Source: Nitrosovibrio sp. Nv4 (GTDB lineage Bacteria > Pseudomonadota > Gammaproteobacteria > Burkholderiales > Nitrosomonadaceae). Taken from it: 64,000 nucleotides of DNA. The stretch spans positions 310,001 to 374,000 of the forward strand of contig NZ_OCMZ01000001.1 in NCBI RefSeq assembly GCF_900215485.1. The letters are read 5' to 3'. The notes under the pieces were generated by a model, which was given only the letters and a program-made list of their open reading frames with translations, was not told the origin of the DNA and did no database searches. Every line of letters begins with the position of its first letter. The first letter of the stretch is position 1. Below, one piece after another: positions 40,613 to 50,855 of this stretch. The position numbers and the translations under genes are program-made.

Positions 40613-41505
40613 TGAATTTCGACGAGCGCGCCGTTGTCTTTCGCTGCGAGCAAGATTGGCTGTACGGGATTTTAAGTTTACCTGAGCAAGCTGCTTCCAA
40701 GGGGGTATTGATTGTAGTGGGTGGGCCTCAATATCGGGTGGGAAGCCACCGCCAATTCACGCTACTCGCCCGTCATCTGGCCGCCCATGGAATTCCAGTT
40801 CTGCGTTTTGATTTCCGGGGAATGGGCGATAGCGAGGGAGACGCAAGAACTTTCGAAGATGTGGAAGAGGATCTGAGTTGCGCGATAGAGAAATTTCTTA
40901 CGGAAGTACCGTTACTCAGTGAAGTGGTGATTTTAGGTTTGTGTGATGCGGCATCGGCTGCGCTTTTCTATGCTTATCAGGATCGCAGGGTTACCGGACT
41001 GGTTTTGCTAAATCCATGGGTAAGAACAGATGAAGGATCCGCCAGGGTCTATCTGAAGCATTATTACACAGCACGTATTTTCGAGCTGGAATTCTGGCGC
41101 AAGATATGGCGAGGGAATTTTGACTATGTTGCAGCTGTGCAGTCGTTTTCCAGAACCATCGGTACAATCCTGACAGGAAGAGAAAAAGCTGCCGCTCGCT
41201 TTAAGGAAAATGCACGCGATAAATCCTGTAGCTCTGCTCCATTACCGGAGCGGATGTATCATGGACTTAGTCGTTTCAAGGGAGAGGTGCTCCTGATCAT
41301 CAGTGGGCGTGATCTCACAGCTCAGGAGTTCTCGGATCTCGTTCAAGATTTACCCGAATGGCAAAAACTGCTGGCCTCGCCACAAGTGTCGCGCCTCAAT
41401 TTACTGGAGGCTAACCATACGTTTTCCCGAAGAGAGTGGCGCGATCAGGTAGCAGCTCGGACAACAGAGTGGATTCAAGGCGAGACAATTTCCGGCAATA
41501 TGTGA
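40609..41505 (+). CDS. Exosortase A system-associated hydrolase 1
   Basis: 298-residue alpha/beta-hydrolase of the XrtA-linked hydrolase 1 type (TIGR03100-like): VLIVVGGPQYRVGSHRQFTL and LRFDFRGMGDSEGDAR are diagnostic. The nucleophile elbow reads LGLCDAAS (109-116), which puts Cys112 at the nucleophile position, as in dienelactone hydrolase. The C-terminal His is likely in EANHTFSRREW. The natural substrate is unknown. Last gene of the overlapping set. Confidence 0.93.
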   Translation: MMNFDERAVVFRCEQDWLYGILSLPEQAASKGVLIVVGGPQYRVGSHRQFTLLARHLAAHGIPVLRFDFRGMGDSEGDARTFEDVEEDLSCAIEKFLTEVPLLSEVVILGLCDAASAALFYAYQDRRVTGLVLLNPWVRTDEGSARVYLKHYYTARIFELEFWRKIWRGNFDYVAAVQSFSRTIGTILTGREKAAARFKENARDKSCSSAPLPERMYHGLSRFKGEVLLIISGRDLTAQEFSDLVQDLPEWQKLLASPQVSRLNLLEANHTFSRREWRDQVAARTTEWIQGETISGNM

Positions 41506-41529
41506 ACCTGGTCTGATGGTTTCACATAT
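41498..41529 (+). terminator. Hairpin at the end of the acyl module
   Basis: ATATGTGAACC (41498-41508) pairs with the complementary arm ending at 41529, with one bulged T and a 9-nt loop. It spans the stop codon of hydrolase 1. No T-tract follows, so it may act as an mRNA-stabilising hairpin rather than a terminator. Confidence 0.4.
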
Positions 41530-41757
41530 CCGCCGCGGTGCTGATAGAGGGAGAATGTGACAATGCGTCTCCTGGCATCACGAGACTATTAGAACCGTCC
41601 ATTTCTGGGCGGTCATGGGAGTTTGAAAGAATTCGGTCGCTTTCCTGATATCGAGGTCAGCAAGCTGAACAATTTTTTTGCTACGGACTATATTAGAGCG
41701 CATTGCCATGCTGCTGCGGCGCCTGCAGCAAAATCACTCATAATGAGGGGAACGGTA

Positions 41758-42369
41758 GTGAAATTCATACCCAGCATTATCATATTTGCAAGTTTTATAA
41801 TTTCCACAAATCTTTGGGCCGCTGCTTACTGTGGAGAATTGGGAAATGTGCGTGATTACACGAGCGACGAACAAAGAACATTTCTGAGGACCGTTGAGGA
41901 ACACCATTTTACTGCCAATATAGAAAACCTTCGCTACGGAAATACGGGAACTCTTGGGGGGGATTTGAGCTACACGCTTTTGATCTTCCCAAATCACCAT
42001 CGCGCGCTGGCAGCATTCGGCAAACTTTCTCTGAGGGAGAAAACGTTAAAACCGACCGGCGCAAAGTATTCTGTGGGATGTTTTTTTGATCGCGCCATTC
42101 GCTACAAGCCAAACGATGCAATGGTGCGTATGGTATACGGCAATTATTTGTCAAAAGCAGGGCAAATAGACAAAGCGACGGAGCAGTTTCAGATTGCAGT
42201 TAATCTTGAGCCCGAAAACCCTACCATCAACTACAACCTTGGCTTGCTCTATATGAAGAAAAAGAATTATGAACAGGCAAATACGTATGCAAAAAAAGCG
42301 TATGAACTCGGCTTCCCACTGCCAGGCCTGAAGAATCAATTGATGGAAATGGGAAAATGGAATGATTAG
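41758..42369 (+). CDS. Secreted TPR-repeat protein
   Basis: 203-residue exported protein. The signal peptide runs over IPSIIIFASFIISTNLWAAA with likely cleavage after WAAA. TPR units are visible in the second half (DAMVRMVYGNYLSKAGQIDK, PTINYNLGLLYMKKKNYEQA). The start was placed at GTG 41758 because GAGGGG lies 7 nt before it; an ATG at 41743 is possible, and the frame is open back to 41623. It probably scaffolds a periplasmic glycan complex, which is inferred from context only. Confidence 0.8.
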   Translation: MKFIPSIIIFASFIISTNLWAAAYCGELGNVRDYTSDEQRTFLRTVEEHHFTANIENLRYGNTGTLGGDLSYTLLIFPNHHRALAAFGKLSLREKTLKPTGAKYSVGCFFDRAIRYKPNDAMVRMVYGNYLSKAGQIDKATEQFQIAVNLEPENPTINYNLGLLYMKKKNYEQANTYAKKAYELGFPLPGLKNQLMEMGKWND

Positions 42370-42417
42370 TCTAGAAAAAAATGGCGGGTCACCCTAGAAA
42401 CCTCGGCTTAGTACTAT

Positions 42418-43476
42418 CTAGGCCGATGCATCGATTTTCTCTTTCTCAGATGGACTGTGCTCGATGTACCACTCCATCGCTTGCTTTAGCCCTTCATCAA
42501 TTTGATGGGTTGGCTCGAAACCCAGCATTTTGCTGGCCTTCGAAATGTCAGCCAGAGAATGCCGCACGTCGCCCTTGCGAAAATCTACATAAGTAGGCTT
42601 ATGATCGCGTAGCCGGGGAAACTTATCCAGGAGTAATGCGCGCATCGCTTCATAAAGCTGATTCAGGCTTGTGCGTTCGCCGATCGCCACATTGTAAACC
42701 TGATTGACCGCCTGGGGATTTTCTGTCAGCGCAGCAAGAAGATTGGCCTGAATGACGTTCTCGATAAAACAGAAATCCCGACTGGTCTCGCCATCTCCGT
42801 TGATATATAAAATTCTGTTCCCGATGAGTGCGGAAACCCATTGGGGAATCACTGCCGCATAAGCGCCGCGTGGGTCCTGCCTTGGGCCAAAAACATTGAA
42901 ATAGCGCAGCCCGATGGAGTCCATACCATAACAACGGGCGAACACATCGGCGTAGAGTTCGTTTACATACTTGGTAACGGCATATGGAGAGAGCGGCCGG
43001 CCAATAACCGATTCGACCTTAGGCAATGCGGGATGATCGCCATAAGTGGAGCTGGAAGCCGCGTAAATGAAGCGCTTCACGTTTGCATCGCGGGAGGCGA
43101 CCAGCATGTTCAGGAAACCCGAAATGTTGCTCTCGTTTGTACGGATGGGGTCCTGAATAGAGCGCGGCACGGATCCAAGGGCTGCTTCATGCAGGATAAA
43201 ATCGACGTCCCTGCATGCGTTGCTACACACTTCCAGTTGACAGATATCGCCTTCGATAAAGCTGAAATTGAGCCAGGCTTTTTCGCCGACCAATTCCTTT
43301 ACCTGCTCAAGATTATGATGGTGGCCAGTCGAGAAGTTATCCAGCCCCGTCACCTTCTGGTTCAGTCTGAGCAAGACCTCCAGTAAATTGGAACCGATGA
43401 AACCGGCGACGCCTGTTATCAGCCACTGATACCGGTGATTTTCCAAGTGTCGAAGCACATGTTGATATCTCGTCAT
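42418..43476 (-). CDS. UDP-N-acetylglucosamine 4-epimerase (WbpP/TviC-like)
   Basis: 352-residue short-chain dehydrogenase/epimerase. The NAD loop [10 protein letters not shown], the AASSSTYG segment and the [13 protein letters not shown] catalytic Tyr/Lys pair are present. The long N-terminal lead before the fold ([19 protein letters not shown]) is typical of the WbpP/TviC group that interconverts UDP-GlcNAc(A) and UDP-GalNAc(A). The start at ATG 43476 fits that family; the frame runs back into tviB. It follows the dehydrogenase gene by 19 nt, forming the classical pair for UDP-GalNAcA. Confidence 0.9.
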   Translation of the reverse strand: MTRYQHVLRHLENHRYQWLITGVAGFIGSNLLEVLLRLNQKVTGLDNFSTGHHHNLEQVKELVGEKAWLNFSFIEGDICQLEVCSNACRDVDFILHEAALGSVPRSIQDPIRTNESNISGFLNMLVASRDANVKRFIYAASSSTYGDHPALPKVESVIGRPLSPYAVTKYVNELYADVFARCYGMDSIGLRYFNVFGPRQDPRGAYAAVIPQWVSALIGNRILYINGDGETSRDFCFIENVIQANLLAALTENPQAVNQVYNVAIGERTSLNQLYEAMRALLLDKFPRLRDHKPTYVDFRKGDVRHSLADISKASKMLGFEPTHQIDEGLKQAMEWYIEHSPSEKEKIDASA

Positions 43477-43495
43477 TATCCGGCAGGCCCTTTTC

Positions 43496-44776
43496 TCAAA
43501 GTCTCCAGACGTTGAAGCCTGCGTCACGGAGCGCTGCCGGATCGAACTGGGATTTAACATCGATAAAGCAACCCTTATCAGTAATCTTGGACTGGAAATC
43601 CGTCAAAGGTCTGTCTACAAATTGACGATGTGCAACGGCAACAATTATCGCGTCAGCGCAGGGAAGATCTTCCCATGACTCAAGCTCCAGACGATATTCA
43701 TGACGAGCTTCTTCCTGTTTCACGACAGGATCATGCACGTGAATCTCTATTCCGTAGGACCTGAGCTCATTAATCAGATCAGCAACCTTGGAATTTCTCA
43801 GATCCGGACAATTTTCCTTGAAAGACAATCCGAGAACGTTCACACGGGCGCCTCTGACATTTATATCCGCCTTGATGATGTGTTTTATGGTCTGTTCCGC
43901 TACGAACTTCGCCATGCTGTCATTGATTCGGCGACCAGCCAGAATTACCTGGGGGATATAACCGATCATTTCCGCCTTGTGAGTAAGGTAATATGGATCC
44001 ACGCCGATACAATGCCCGCCGACCAACCCGGGACGGAAGGGGAGGAAATTCCATTTCGTGCCGGCAGCCTGGAGGACTTCCAGCGTATCGATTCCCAGTT
44101 TATCGAAAATGATTGCCAACTCGTTCATCAAGGCGATATTCAGGTCGCGCTGGGTATTCTCGATCACCTTGGCGGCTTCCGCAACCTTGATGCTTGAGGC
44201 ACGGTGTACACCGGCTGAAATTACACTTTCGTACAGCGTGGCGATTTTCTCCAGCGTAGCGTCATCGTCCCCCGACACAACCTTTAGAATGGTGGTAAGC
44301 CTGTGCTGCTTATCGCCGGGGTTGATACGTTCAGGGGAGAAGCCAACATGAAAATCTTCTTTCCATTTCATGCCTGAATGCCTCTCCAGAACCGGAACGC
44401 AGATTTCTTCCGTTGCTCCAGGATAAACCGTAGACTCATAAATAATGATCGCGCCCCGCTTCATATGCTTTCCAACGGTTTCGCTGGCACCAACGAGGGC
44501 CGCAAAATCCGGCTGATGAGCAAGATCCACCGGTGTCGGAACAGCTACGACAATATAGTCGGCCCGCGACAACTCGGCCGGGTCGGTGGTGGCAAGCAGG
44601 TGACTCGCCGCCTGCAGTTCATCGATGGAAACTTCGCCGGTCGGATCGATGCATTGCTTATAACTCTCGACTTTGCTGCTGGAAAGATCATAGCCTATGG
44701 TCGGCTGTTTTCTTCCAAATTCAACCGCCAGGGGTAATCCTACATAGCCTAATCCAACCACAGCTACGACGCTCAT
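43496..44776 (-). CDS. tviB: UDP-N-acetyl-hexosamine 6-dehydrogenase (TviB/WbpO-like)
   Basis: 426-residue nucleotide-sugar dehydrogenase that oxidises C6 of a UDP-HexNAc to the uronic acid in two NAD-dependent steps. [17 protein letters not shown] is the NAD loop and [12 protein letters not shown] carries the catalytic Cys256. [19 protein letters not shown] is typical of the TviB/WbpO group rather than UDP-glucose dehydrogenases. First gene of the pair with the epimerase. Confidence 0.93.
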   Translation of the reverse strand: MSVVAVVGLGYVGLPLAVEFGRKQPTIGYDLSSSKVESYKQCIDPTGEVSIDELQAASHLLATTDPAELSRADYIVVAVPTPVDLAHQPDFAALVGASETVGKHMKRGAIIIYESTVYPGATEEICVPVLERHSGMKWKEDFHVGFSPERINPGDKQHRLTTILKVVSGDDDATLEKIATLYESVISAGVHRASSIKVAEAAKVIENTQRDLNIALMNELAIIFDKLGIDTLEVLQAAGTKWNFLPFRPGLVGGHCIGVDPYYLTHKAEMIGYIPQVILAGRRINDSMAKFVAEQTIKHIIKADINVRGARVNVLGLSFKENCPDLRNSKVADLINELRSYGIEIHVHDPVVKQEEARHEYRLELESWEDLPCADAIIVAVAHRQFVDRPLTDFQSKITDKGCFIDVKSQFDPAALRDAGFNVWRL

Positions 44777-45104
44777 CAGTTATCTCCCGCTCATTTATAA
44801 TTTATTCGTGCCATATGTACTGCTATACCGAAATCATATGCGCATCTTCGTGCCTATTCTCTTGAATAAACCTGTGTAAGGGAACTGTACCAAAGGCCGA
44901 TTTCCGTACTGCTTGTATCAGCATATCATACCGAGGAAGGGATGGCTCGGGGTTGGCTTCAATCCGCTCTGTAGAGGCCGGAAATCCTTTAATAGGAAAC
45001 AAAACGTAGTACGATGCGATGTATAATTTTTCCGGCCATGGATCAGTTCGGACAAACCCGCGTTCAATATTAATTACGATCGTCTAATGGGAAGGGAATT
45101 TTAT
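44777..45104. other. Divergent intergenic region tviB / prsT
   Basis: About 330 nt. A TATAAT hexamer at 45022-45027 on the plus strand could be the -10 box for prsT, but no matching -35 is seen at the right distance. Otherwise featureless. Confidence 0.4.
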
Positions 45105-47903
45105 ATGCTTAATCCAAGCAAGGCTGGCGCAACCGGGGCGTTATTGAGGGTTGTGATCTCAGTCGCATTAATCGGCGGTGGCCTGATGGGCTGCGGCAAT
45201 TCGAAAGATCCCCAGACCCTGATTTCGGACGCCAGACGGTACGAGGAAAAAGGAGACCACAAGGCCGCCATTATCCAGCTTAAGAACGCTTTGCAAAAAA
45301 ATCCTGACGATCCGGAGGCCCGTTATCTCCTGGGCGCCATCTATAACAAAACCGGTGATCTCCAATCCGCCGAAAAGGAGCTCCGTAAGGCCCTGAGCCT
45401 GGGGATGAGCCGCGCCAGGGTAATGCCTGATCTAGGTCAAACGTTGCTCAAGTTGGGTCAATATAAGCAGGTGCTGGATGAGACAGAGCAATTATCAGAA
45501 GGTAAAAGTTCCGCCGAAATTTCAACATTACGGGGACAGGCTTCGCTTGGATTGGATAAAGGCAAGGATGCCAAGGCCTTGTTCGAATTGGCACTCAACG
45601 ACAAGCCGGATTTTCCGGATGCATTAATCGGCCTGGCAAGGTATTCGCTCCTGGAAAAAGATGTGGAGACCGCGACGAGTCTGGCAGAGCAGGCGGTAAC
45701 CCGAAACCCGGAAAATGCGGACGCTTGGCTTTTCAAGGCTGACCTGCTACGTGTCCAAGGCAAGGCTGACGCAGCCCTTGCCGCTTATGACGAGGTTGTG
45801 AAGCTAAAACCAAAAAGCGCACCCGCCTTGATCAGCAAGGCTTTCATAGAAATCGGCACTGAAAAATTTGATGCCGCAAAGGCGGATATCGAGGCGGCAC
45901 GCAAGGTTGCGCCCACTAATGTAATGGTGTTCTATACCCAGGCACTACTCGATTTCACCCAGAACAACCAGGCTGCTGCATGGGATTCCCTGCAGCAGAT
46001 ACTAAGCAAATCACCGGACCATATGCCCAGCCTGCTACTCGCCGGAGCTGTGCAAGCCGCACTGGGATCGCCGCTGCATGCCGAGCAGCACCTGAAACGT
46101 TATCTGGAAAAGGACCCGAAAAATCTCTATGCACGCAAGCTGTTAGTTTCCGTCCTTCTGAAAAACCGCGAAACACAGCGTGCAATTGCAGTACTGAGCC
46201 CTGCACTCAAAGACAAGAACATAAAACAGGATCCTCAGCTATTCGCCCTGGCCGGTGAATCCTATATGCAGGCCAAGGATTTTGCCAAAGCAACGGAATA
46301 TTTTGACAAGGCCAGCGGCATTGTGCCGGAAAATGCAATGCTCCATACGGCATTGAGCATGAGCAAACTGGGACAAGGCGATAACATCGATGCGGTGGCC
46401 GCGCTGGAAAAGGCAATAAAGGTTGATCCCAAATCATCTCAGGCAGGCATGCTGCTGATCATGACCCACATTCGTCTAAAGGAATTTGACAAGGCCATTG
46501 CAGCAGCCGGACGTCTTGAAAAGGAACAGCCCGATAATCCCCTTATTCAGAATCTGAAAGGTGGTGCATATCTGGGCAAGAAAGACTTAGCCCGTGCACG
46601 GGTCAGTTTTGAGAAAGCGCTTTCTCTCCAGCCCGATTATTTTCCGGCGATCGCGAATCTCGCACAACTTGACCTGCAGGAAAAAAAACCAGACGAGGCC
46701 AAAAAACGCTTCCTCGCCATTCTGGACAAAGACAAGAAGAATACTCAGGCCATGACCGCGTTAGCCAGTCTTGCGCTCAATCAGGGGCAGAACAAGGAAG
46801 CCACGGCCTGGCTTGAACGAGCGAGCAAGGAGAATCCTGACATACTCCAGCCTTCTCTGCTTTTAGTGGCTCATTATCTCCGTACAGGAGAAAAGCAGAA
46901 ATCTCTTACCCTTGCCCAGCAGCTGGGGAAAGCGAATCCCGACAATCCGGATATTCTGAATTTGATGGCACAGGCGCAATTTGCCAACGGTGACAAGGAT
47001 GGCGCACTGAAGAGCTATACTGAACTAGCCGCCGCGCGGCCAGATTCCGCTCTTGCCCAATATCGCATCGCTTCTGTTCAAATGGCAATGGAAAACATCC
47101 CTGCCGCATCTGACGCGCTGAAAAAAGCACTGACTATAAAACCGGAATACCCGGATGCCCAACTGGCACAAGCTACGCTCGAGGCGCGCAAAGGGAATCA
47201 CGAACAAGCAATCGCCATTGCCAGGCAGCTTCAAAAACAACAGGACAAGTCGCCCGTGGGTTACATTCTCGAGGGCGATATGCTGATAGCACAAAAAAAA
47301 CCGGCTCTTGCCGCAAAGGCGTATGAGCAGGCATTCGCTGTCAGAAGGAGCGGGCCATCAATAATGAAATTGCATGCGTCGCTCAGCCACGTGGGAAAAA
47401 GCAGGGAAGCAACCCCTCGCCTGCTCCAATGGCTGAAGGAACACCCTGATGACTCATCTACCCGCATGTACCTGGCCGAGTTCTATCTCACGGATCGGCA
47501 GACCAAATCGGCCATAGAACAATATCAGACTATCCTGCGGCAACATCCTAAATACGCGCCCGCCCTGAACAATCTGGCTACCGCTTACCAGCATGAAAAA
47601 GATCCCCTTGCCCTTGAATATGCAGAAAAGGCTTATGAGCTTGCTCCGGACAGCCCTGCGATATTAGATACTCTGGGATGGATATTGGTAGCACAAGGCA
47701 ATACCACGCGCGGTTTGCCGCTTCTGAAGAAAGCTGCGTCCCTGGCGCCGCAGGCGGCAGAAATTCGCTACCACCTCGCATCTGGACTGGCTAAATCAGG
47801 TAACAAGCCTGAGGCCCGTAAAGAACTGGAACAATTGCTGGGTACCGGAAAGAATTTTTCCAGTATTGATGAGGCTAGAGCATTACTGAAACAAGTGCAA
47901 TAA
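45105..47903 (+). CDS. prsT: XrtA/PEP-CTERM system TPR-repeat lipoprotein PrsT
   Basis: 932-residue lipoprotein made almost entirely of TPR units. The signal peptide ends in the lipobox GGLMGC with Cys30 as the lipidated residue. About 20 helical TPR pairs follow (EEKGDHKAAIIQLKNALQKN is the first; the last is near APQAAEIRYHLASGLAKSGN). Length and layout match PrsT of exosortase A loci, thought to help export or assemble the exopolysaccharide at the envelope. The start at ATG 45105 has AAGGGAA 7 nt upstream; a longer frame starts at 45087. Confidence 0.93.
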   Translation: MLNPSKAGATGALLRVVISVALIGGGLMGCGNSKDPQTLISDARRYEEKGDHKAAIIQLKNALQKNPDDPEARYLLGAIYNKTGDLQSAEKELRKALSLGMSRARVMPDLGQTLLKLGQYKQVLDETEQLSEGKSSAEISTLRGQASLGLDKGKDAKALFELALNDKPDFPDALIGLARYSLLEKDVETATSLAEQAVTRNPENADAWLFKADLLRVQGKADAALAAYDEVVKLKPKSAPALISKAFIEIGTEKFDAAKADIEAARKVAPTNVMVFYTQALLDFTQNNQAAAWDSLQQILSKSPDHMPSLLLAGAVQAALGSPLHAEQHLKRYLEKDPKNLYARKLLVSVLLKNRETQRAIAVLSPALKDKNIKQDPQLFALAGESYMQAKDFAKATEYFDKASGIVPENAMLHTALSMSKLGQGDNIDAVAALEKAIKVDPKSSQAGMLLIMTHIRLKEFDKAIAAAGRLEKEQPDNPLIQNLKGGAYLGKKDLARARVSFEKALSLQPDYFPAIANLAQLDLQEKKPDEAKKRFLAILDKDKKNTQAMTALASLALNQGQNKEATAWLERASKENPDILQPSLLLVAHYLRTGEKQKSLTLAQQLGKANPDNPDILNLMAQAQFANGDKDGALKSYTELAAARPDSALAQYRIASVQMAMENIPAASDALKKALTIKPEYPDAQLAQATLEARKGNHEQAIAIARQLQKQQDKSPVGYILEGDMLIAQKKPALAAKAYEQAFAVRRSGPSIMKLHASLSHVGKSREATPRLLQWLKEHPDDSSTRMYLAEFYLTDRQTKSAIEQYQTILRQHPKYAPALNNLATAYQHEKDPLALEYAEKAYELAPDSPAILDTLGWILVAQGNTTRGLPLLKKAASLAPQAAEIRYHLASGLAKSGNKPEARKELEQLLGTGKNFSSIDEARALLKQVQ

Positions 47904-48232
47904 ACTGGAAAACAGAATAACTTGAGAAAACATTTAGTGGGTCGGGCAGCAGAATTGGATGACAACCGGAACAACCCGATAAAATCAGTCAGCTAGAACT
48001 GCAAAGATGCTTCTGCACGGCCGATACCGAGGCTGGACGGTCGTTGTTTAATCCTCTTCTGGCGCTTTCACCATCCCGCAAGTTTATGCTCTCCCGGCCC
48101 TGCCTCTCATGCCCTCCGTCTCATGCCCTCCCATTCCATCCGCTTGGAGAATCAACGCGAGGCACCGCCATTGGTGAAAAGGCCCGGTTCCAGACTCGTT
48201 GACTGCCTGCCCTCAACAAGAGCAGGCTTTTC
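47904..48232. other. Intergenic region between convergent prsT and the desaturase gene
   Basis: About 330 nt. It contains a short direct repeat (TCTCATGCCCTCC twice near 48106-48132). No hairpin with a T-tract and no gene were found. Confidence 0.4.
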
Positions 48233-49339
48233 TCACGCGTTTTTTTTCCTGCCTATGGAATCTTCAAATTTAGAGTCAATACCGTGCGGGCTGGCTCTCC
48301 GCGTGTTCGTCGAAGCCTCGCCCCAAATTCGCTGCAGGGCATCCCACATACCGGTCCGAACGGTTTCAAGATAAAGCGTGTTGTCGCTCAAGCCATTTAC
48401 CAGGCGCCGCTGCGCCTCGCCCAGATTATGGTAGGGCATGCTCATGAAGAGATGATGTGTCGCGTGATAACGCAAGCCAACCGGAGCCCATAAGGCGGTA
48501 ATGAGCAAGTTACCTGGAACGTTGATGGAGTCGAGGTATTGCTCGGCAAATTCCATCGGCTGGTCACCGGGGTTGCGATATGCATGGGCGCTTAGCGTAC
48601 GCAATGAATTTATAAAAAAGATGAACATGGCAATCACATACCAGAGAATCAGAAAACGGGCGGTCAGAACCTCCAGCGCAATAGCCGCAACCACTGCTGT
48701 GATGAAAATAAAAGCGGCGAACTCCTGTATTTTCCAGTGCTTATCATTGCGTATCGCGTTCTCCCCACGTTTGTAATTCATATCGATAGTGAGAGAGGAG
48801 GCTCGTTCCCAGACGAATTTACGCAACGGCGGGATGAGGTAAGACAACGGCGTAAGCAGCAGAAAACGGATTATGAAGAAAAGCGGCAAGATAAATGACA
48901 GCATTACGTACCCGACCATGACGACAGGTTTCAAGGTTGCGAAGGGCACATACTCGCCGTCCTTGTCCGTGCCATACACATCGCGCTTGTGATGGTCGTT
49001 GTGCACGCCATCGTAAGTAAAGGAGGGAATGAGTAGCGGTATCCCGCAAGTGATGTTCCAGACGAGGCGAAAAAACCGGAATGTGCCCTTTTTCAGGTGT
49101 GCCAGCTCATGAATGAAAATTGCCGCGCGATAAAAGGCAAACGTGGCAACGATACCTGCCAGAAATTGCCACGGTAAGGAAAGCGGCATAGACAGAAAAA
49201 TCACAAAGGCGGCCCAGCCCAGTGAAATATGAAAGAGAAAGTCGGTCCAGTAAATCCAGGGATTAGGCGTCATGAGATCACGGACGAGGTTGTGCGCCTC
49301 CCGCAATGGAAACTCCCGGTCTTCTGTGGGTTTTATCAT
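48233..49339 (-). CDS. Membrane fatty acid desaturase
   Basis: 368-residue membrane di-iron enzyme of the fatty acid desaturase type. The three histidine boxes are HELAH (77-81), HNDHH (113-117) and HATHH (292-296), separated by hydrophobic helices as expected. It would introduce a double bond into, or hydroxylate, an acyl chain using oxygen. It is unusual in a polysaccharide cluster; the acyl carrier and acyltransferase genes at 38-41 kb offer a possible but unproven link. It lies 80 nt downstream of rfbC on the same strand. Confidence 0.9.
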   Translation of the reverse strand: MIKPTEDREFPLREAHNLVRDLMTPNPWIYWTDFLFHISLGWAAFVIFLSMPLSLPWQFLAGIVATFAFYRAAIFIHELAHLKKGTFRFFRLVWNITCGIPLLIPSFTYDGVHNDHHKRDVYGTDKDGEYVPFATLKPVVMVGYVMLSFILPLFFIIRFLLLTPLSYLIPPLRKFVWERASSLTIDMNYKRGENAIRNDKHWKIQEFAAFIFITAVVAAIALEVLTARFLILWYVIAMFIFFINSLRTLSAHAYRNPGDQPMEFAEQYLDSINVPGNLLITALWAPVGLRYHATHHLFMSMPYHNLGEAQRRLVNGLSDNTLYLETVRTGMWDALQRIWGEASTNTRRASPHGIDSKFEDSIGRKKNA

Positions 49340-49419
49340 TCCCGAATACTCACCTTTGCCACATACGGATCTGTTTTCTTTTCCTTTATCGAACAGACTA
49401 TCAGATGAACGGCTGACAA

Positions 49420-49971
49420 TTATTCAAATATCTCGGCATCAGCCAACCTTGCCGCCTTTGTGTCTTTTGCTGAAATGATGGGCTGCGTACCCGCACCGAT
49501 GGGCCATGAAACGGCAATCCCGGGGTCGTTCCATAAAAGGCTGCGCTCAAGGTCGGGTACATAGTAATCCGTCGTTTTGTAGAGGAAATCGGCACTCTCG
49601 CTCAGCACGTAGAAGCCATGGGCGAAGCCTGGCGGCACCCACAACTGGCGATAATTGTCTTCGGTCAACTCCATGCCAACCCATCGGCCAAAAGTCGGAG
49701 ACGACTTTCGAATGTCGACCGAGACATCAAATACCGCACCACGTACCACCCGCACCAGCTTGCCTTGGGGCTGCCGGATCTGATAGTGCAAGCCGCGTAA
49801 TACGCCTTTGGCGGAGCGGCTATGATTGTCCTGCACAAAATTCACGTCAAGCCCGGTAGCCTGGCTGAAATCTTTCTGGTTGAAGCTTTCGAAAAAGAAT
49901 CCCCGGCTGTCGCCAAAGACTCTAGGTTCGATTATCAGGACATCCGGGATGGAAGTGGTAATTATTTTCAC
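49420..49971 (-). CDS. rfbC: dTDP-4-dehydrorhamnose 3,5-epimerase
   Basis: 183-residue cupin epimerase, the third enzyme of dTDP-L-rhamnose synthesis. [33 protein letters not shown] (catalytic His in LHYQ) and [13 protein letters not shown] are diagnostic. Normal length. Its start overlaps the rfbA stop codon (ATGA). Last of the rfbBDAC set. Confidence 0.97.
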   Translation of the reverse strand: MKIITTSIPDVLIIEPRVFGDSRGFFFESFNQKDFSQATGLDVNFVQDNHSRSAKGVLRGLHYQIRQPQGKLVRVVRGAVFDVSVDIRKSSPTFGRWVGMELTEDNYRQLWVPPGFAHGFYVLSESADFLYKTTDYYVPDLERSLLWNDPGIAVSWPIGAGTQPIISAKDTKAARLADAEIFE

Positions 49972-50855
49972 GTAATCACCCCCTCGTCCAATAAACGCAT
50001 CAAGTATTGCCCATAACCATTCTTGACGAGTGGCTGCGCCAGTTTCTCAAGCTGCGCGGTGCTGATAAAACCTTGGCGATAGGCTATCTCTTCCGGGCAG
50101 GCTACCTTGAGACCCTGACGATGCTCGATCGTTTCAATGAAGTTGCTGGCTTCTATCAGGCTTTCGTGCGTGCCTGTGTCCAGCCACGCATAGCCACGGC
50201 CCATGATTTCCACATTGAGCTGGTCACGCTCCAGGTACATCCTGTTGACATCGGTAATCTCCAACTCGCCGCGGGCGGAAGGCCTGAGCCCACCTACGAT
50301 ATCGACAACCTGGTTGTCGTAGAAATAAAGACCGGTGACAGCATAGTTGCTTTTAGGCTGAGTTGGTTTTTCTTCCAGTGTAGAAACTCGATTATGAGCA
50401 TCGAAGGCGACGACGCCGTAACGCTGTGGATCTTGCACGTGATATGCGAATATGGTCGCGCCATCGCCCTTTTCCATAGCGCGCCGAAGTTGCAGATGAA
50501 GATCGTGCCCGTAAAAAATGTTATCCCCCAGAACCAACGCGCTTGGATGATTGCCGATAAAATCTTTGCCAATGGTAAAGGCATGAGCCAACCCATCCGG
50601 ACTATTTTGTACCGCATATTGCAGGTTCAGGCCCCAATCGCTGCCATCGCCAAGCAGTTGCTCGAAACGCGGTGTGTCTTGCGGCGTGGAAATGACAAGA
50701 ATGTCGCGGATACCCGCCAGCATGAGGGTACTCAACGGGTAATAGATCATCGGCTTGTCGTAAATAGGCAGGAGTTGCTTCGAGACTGCCTTGGTCACGG
50801 GGTAGAGCCGGGTGCCAGAACCACCGGCGAGTATGATGCCTTTGCGCTGAGTCAT
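49968..50855 (-). CDS. rfbA: Glucose-1-phosphate thymidylyltransferase
   Basis: 295-residue nucleotidyltransferase making dTDP-glucose from dTTP and glucose-1-phosphate. [20 protein letters not shown] is the nucleotide loop, [16 protein letters not shown] contacts the sugar phosphate, and [10 protein letters not shown] carries a metal-binding Asp. Overlaps rfbD and rfbC by 4 nt each. Its product feeds both rhamnose and Fuc4N (RffA). Confidence 0.97.
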   Translation of the reverse strand: MTQRKGIILAGGSGTRLYPVTKAVSKQLLPIYDKPMIYYPLSTLMLAGIRDILVISTPQDTPRFEQLLGDGSDWGLNLQYAVQNSPDGLAHAFTIGKDFIGNHPSALVLGDNIFYGHDLHLQLRRAMEKGDGATIFAYHVQDPQRYGVVAFDAHNRVSTLEEKPTQPKSNYAVTGLYFYDNQVVDIVGGLRPSARGELEITDVNRMYLERDQLNVEIMGRGYAWLDTGTHESLIEASNFIETIEHRQGLKVACPEEIAYRQGFISTAQLEKLAQPLVKNGYGQYLMRLLDEGVIT

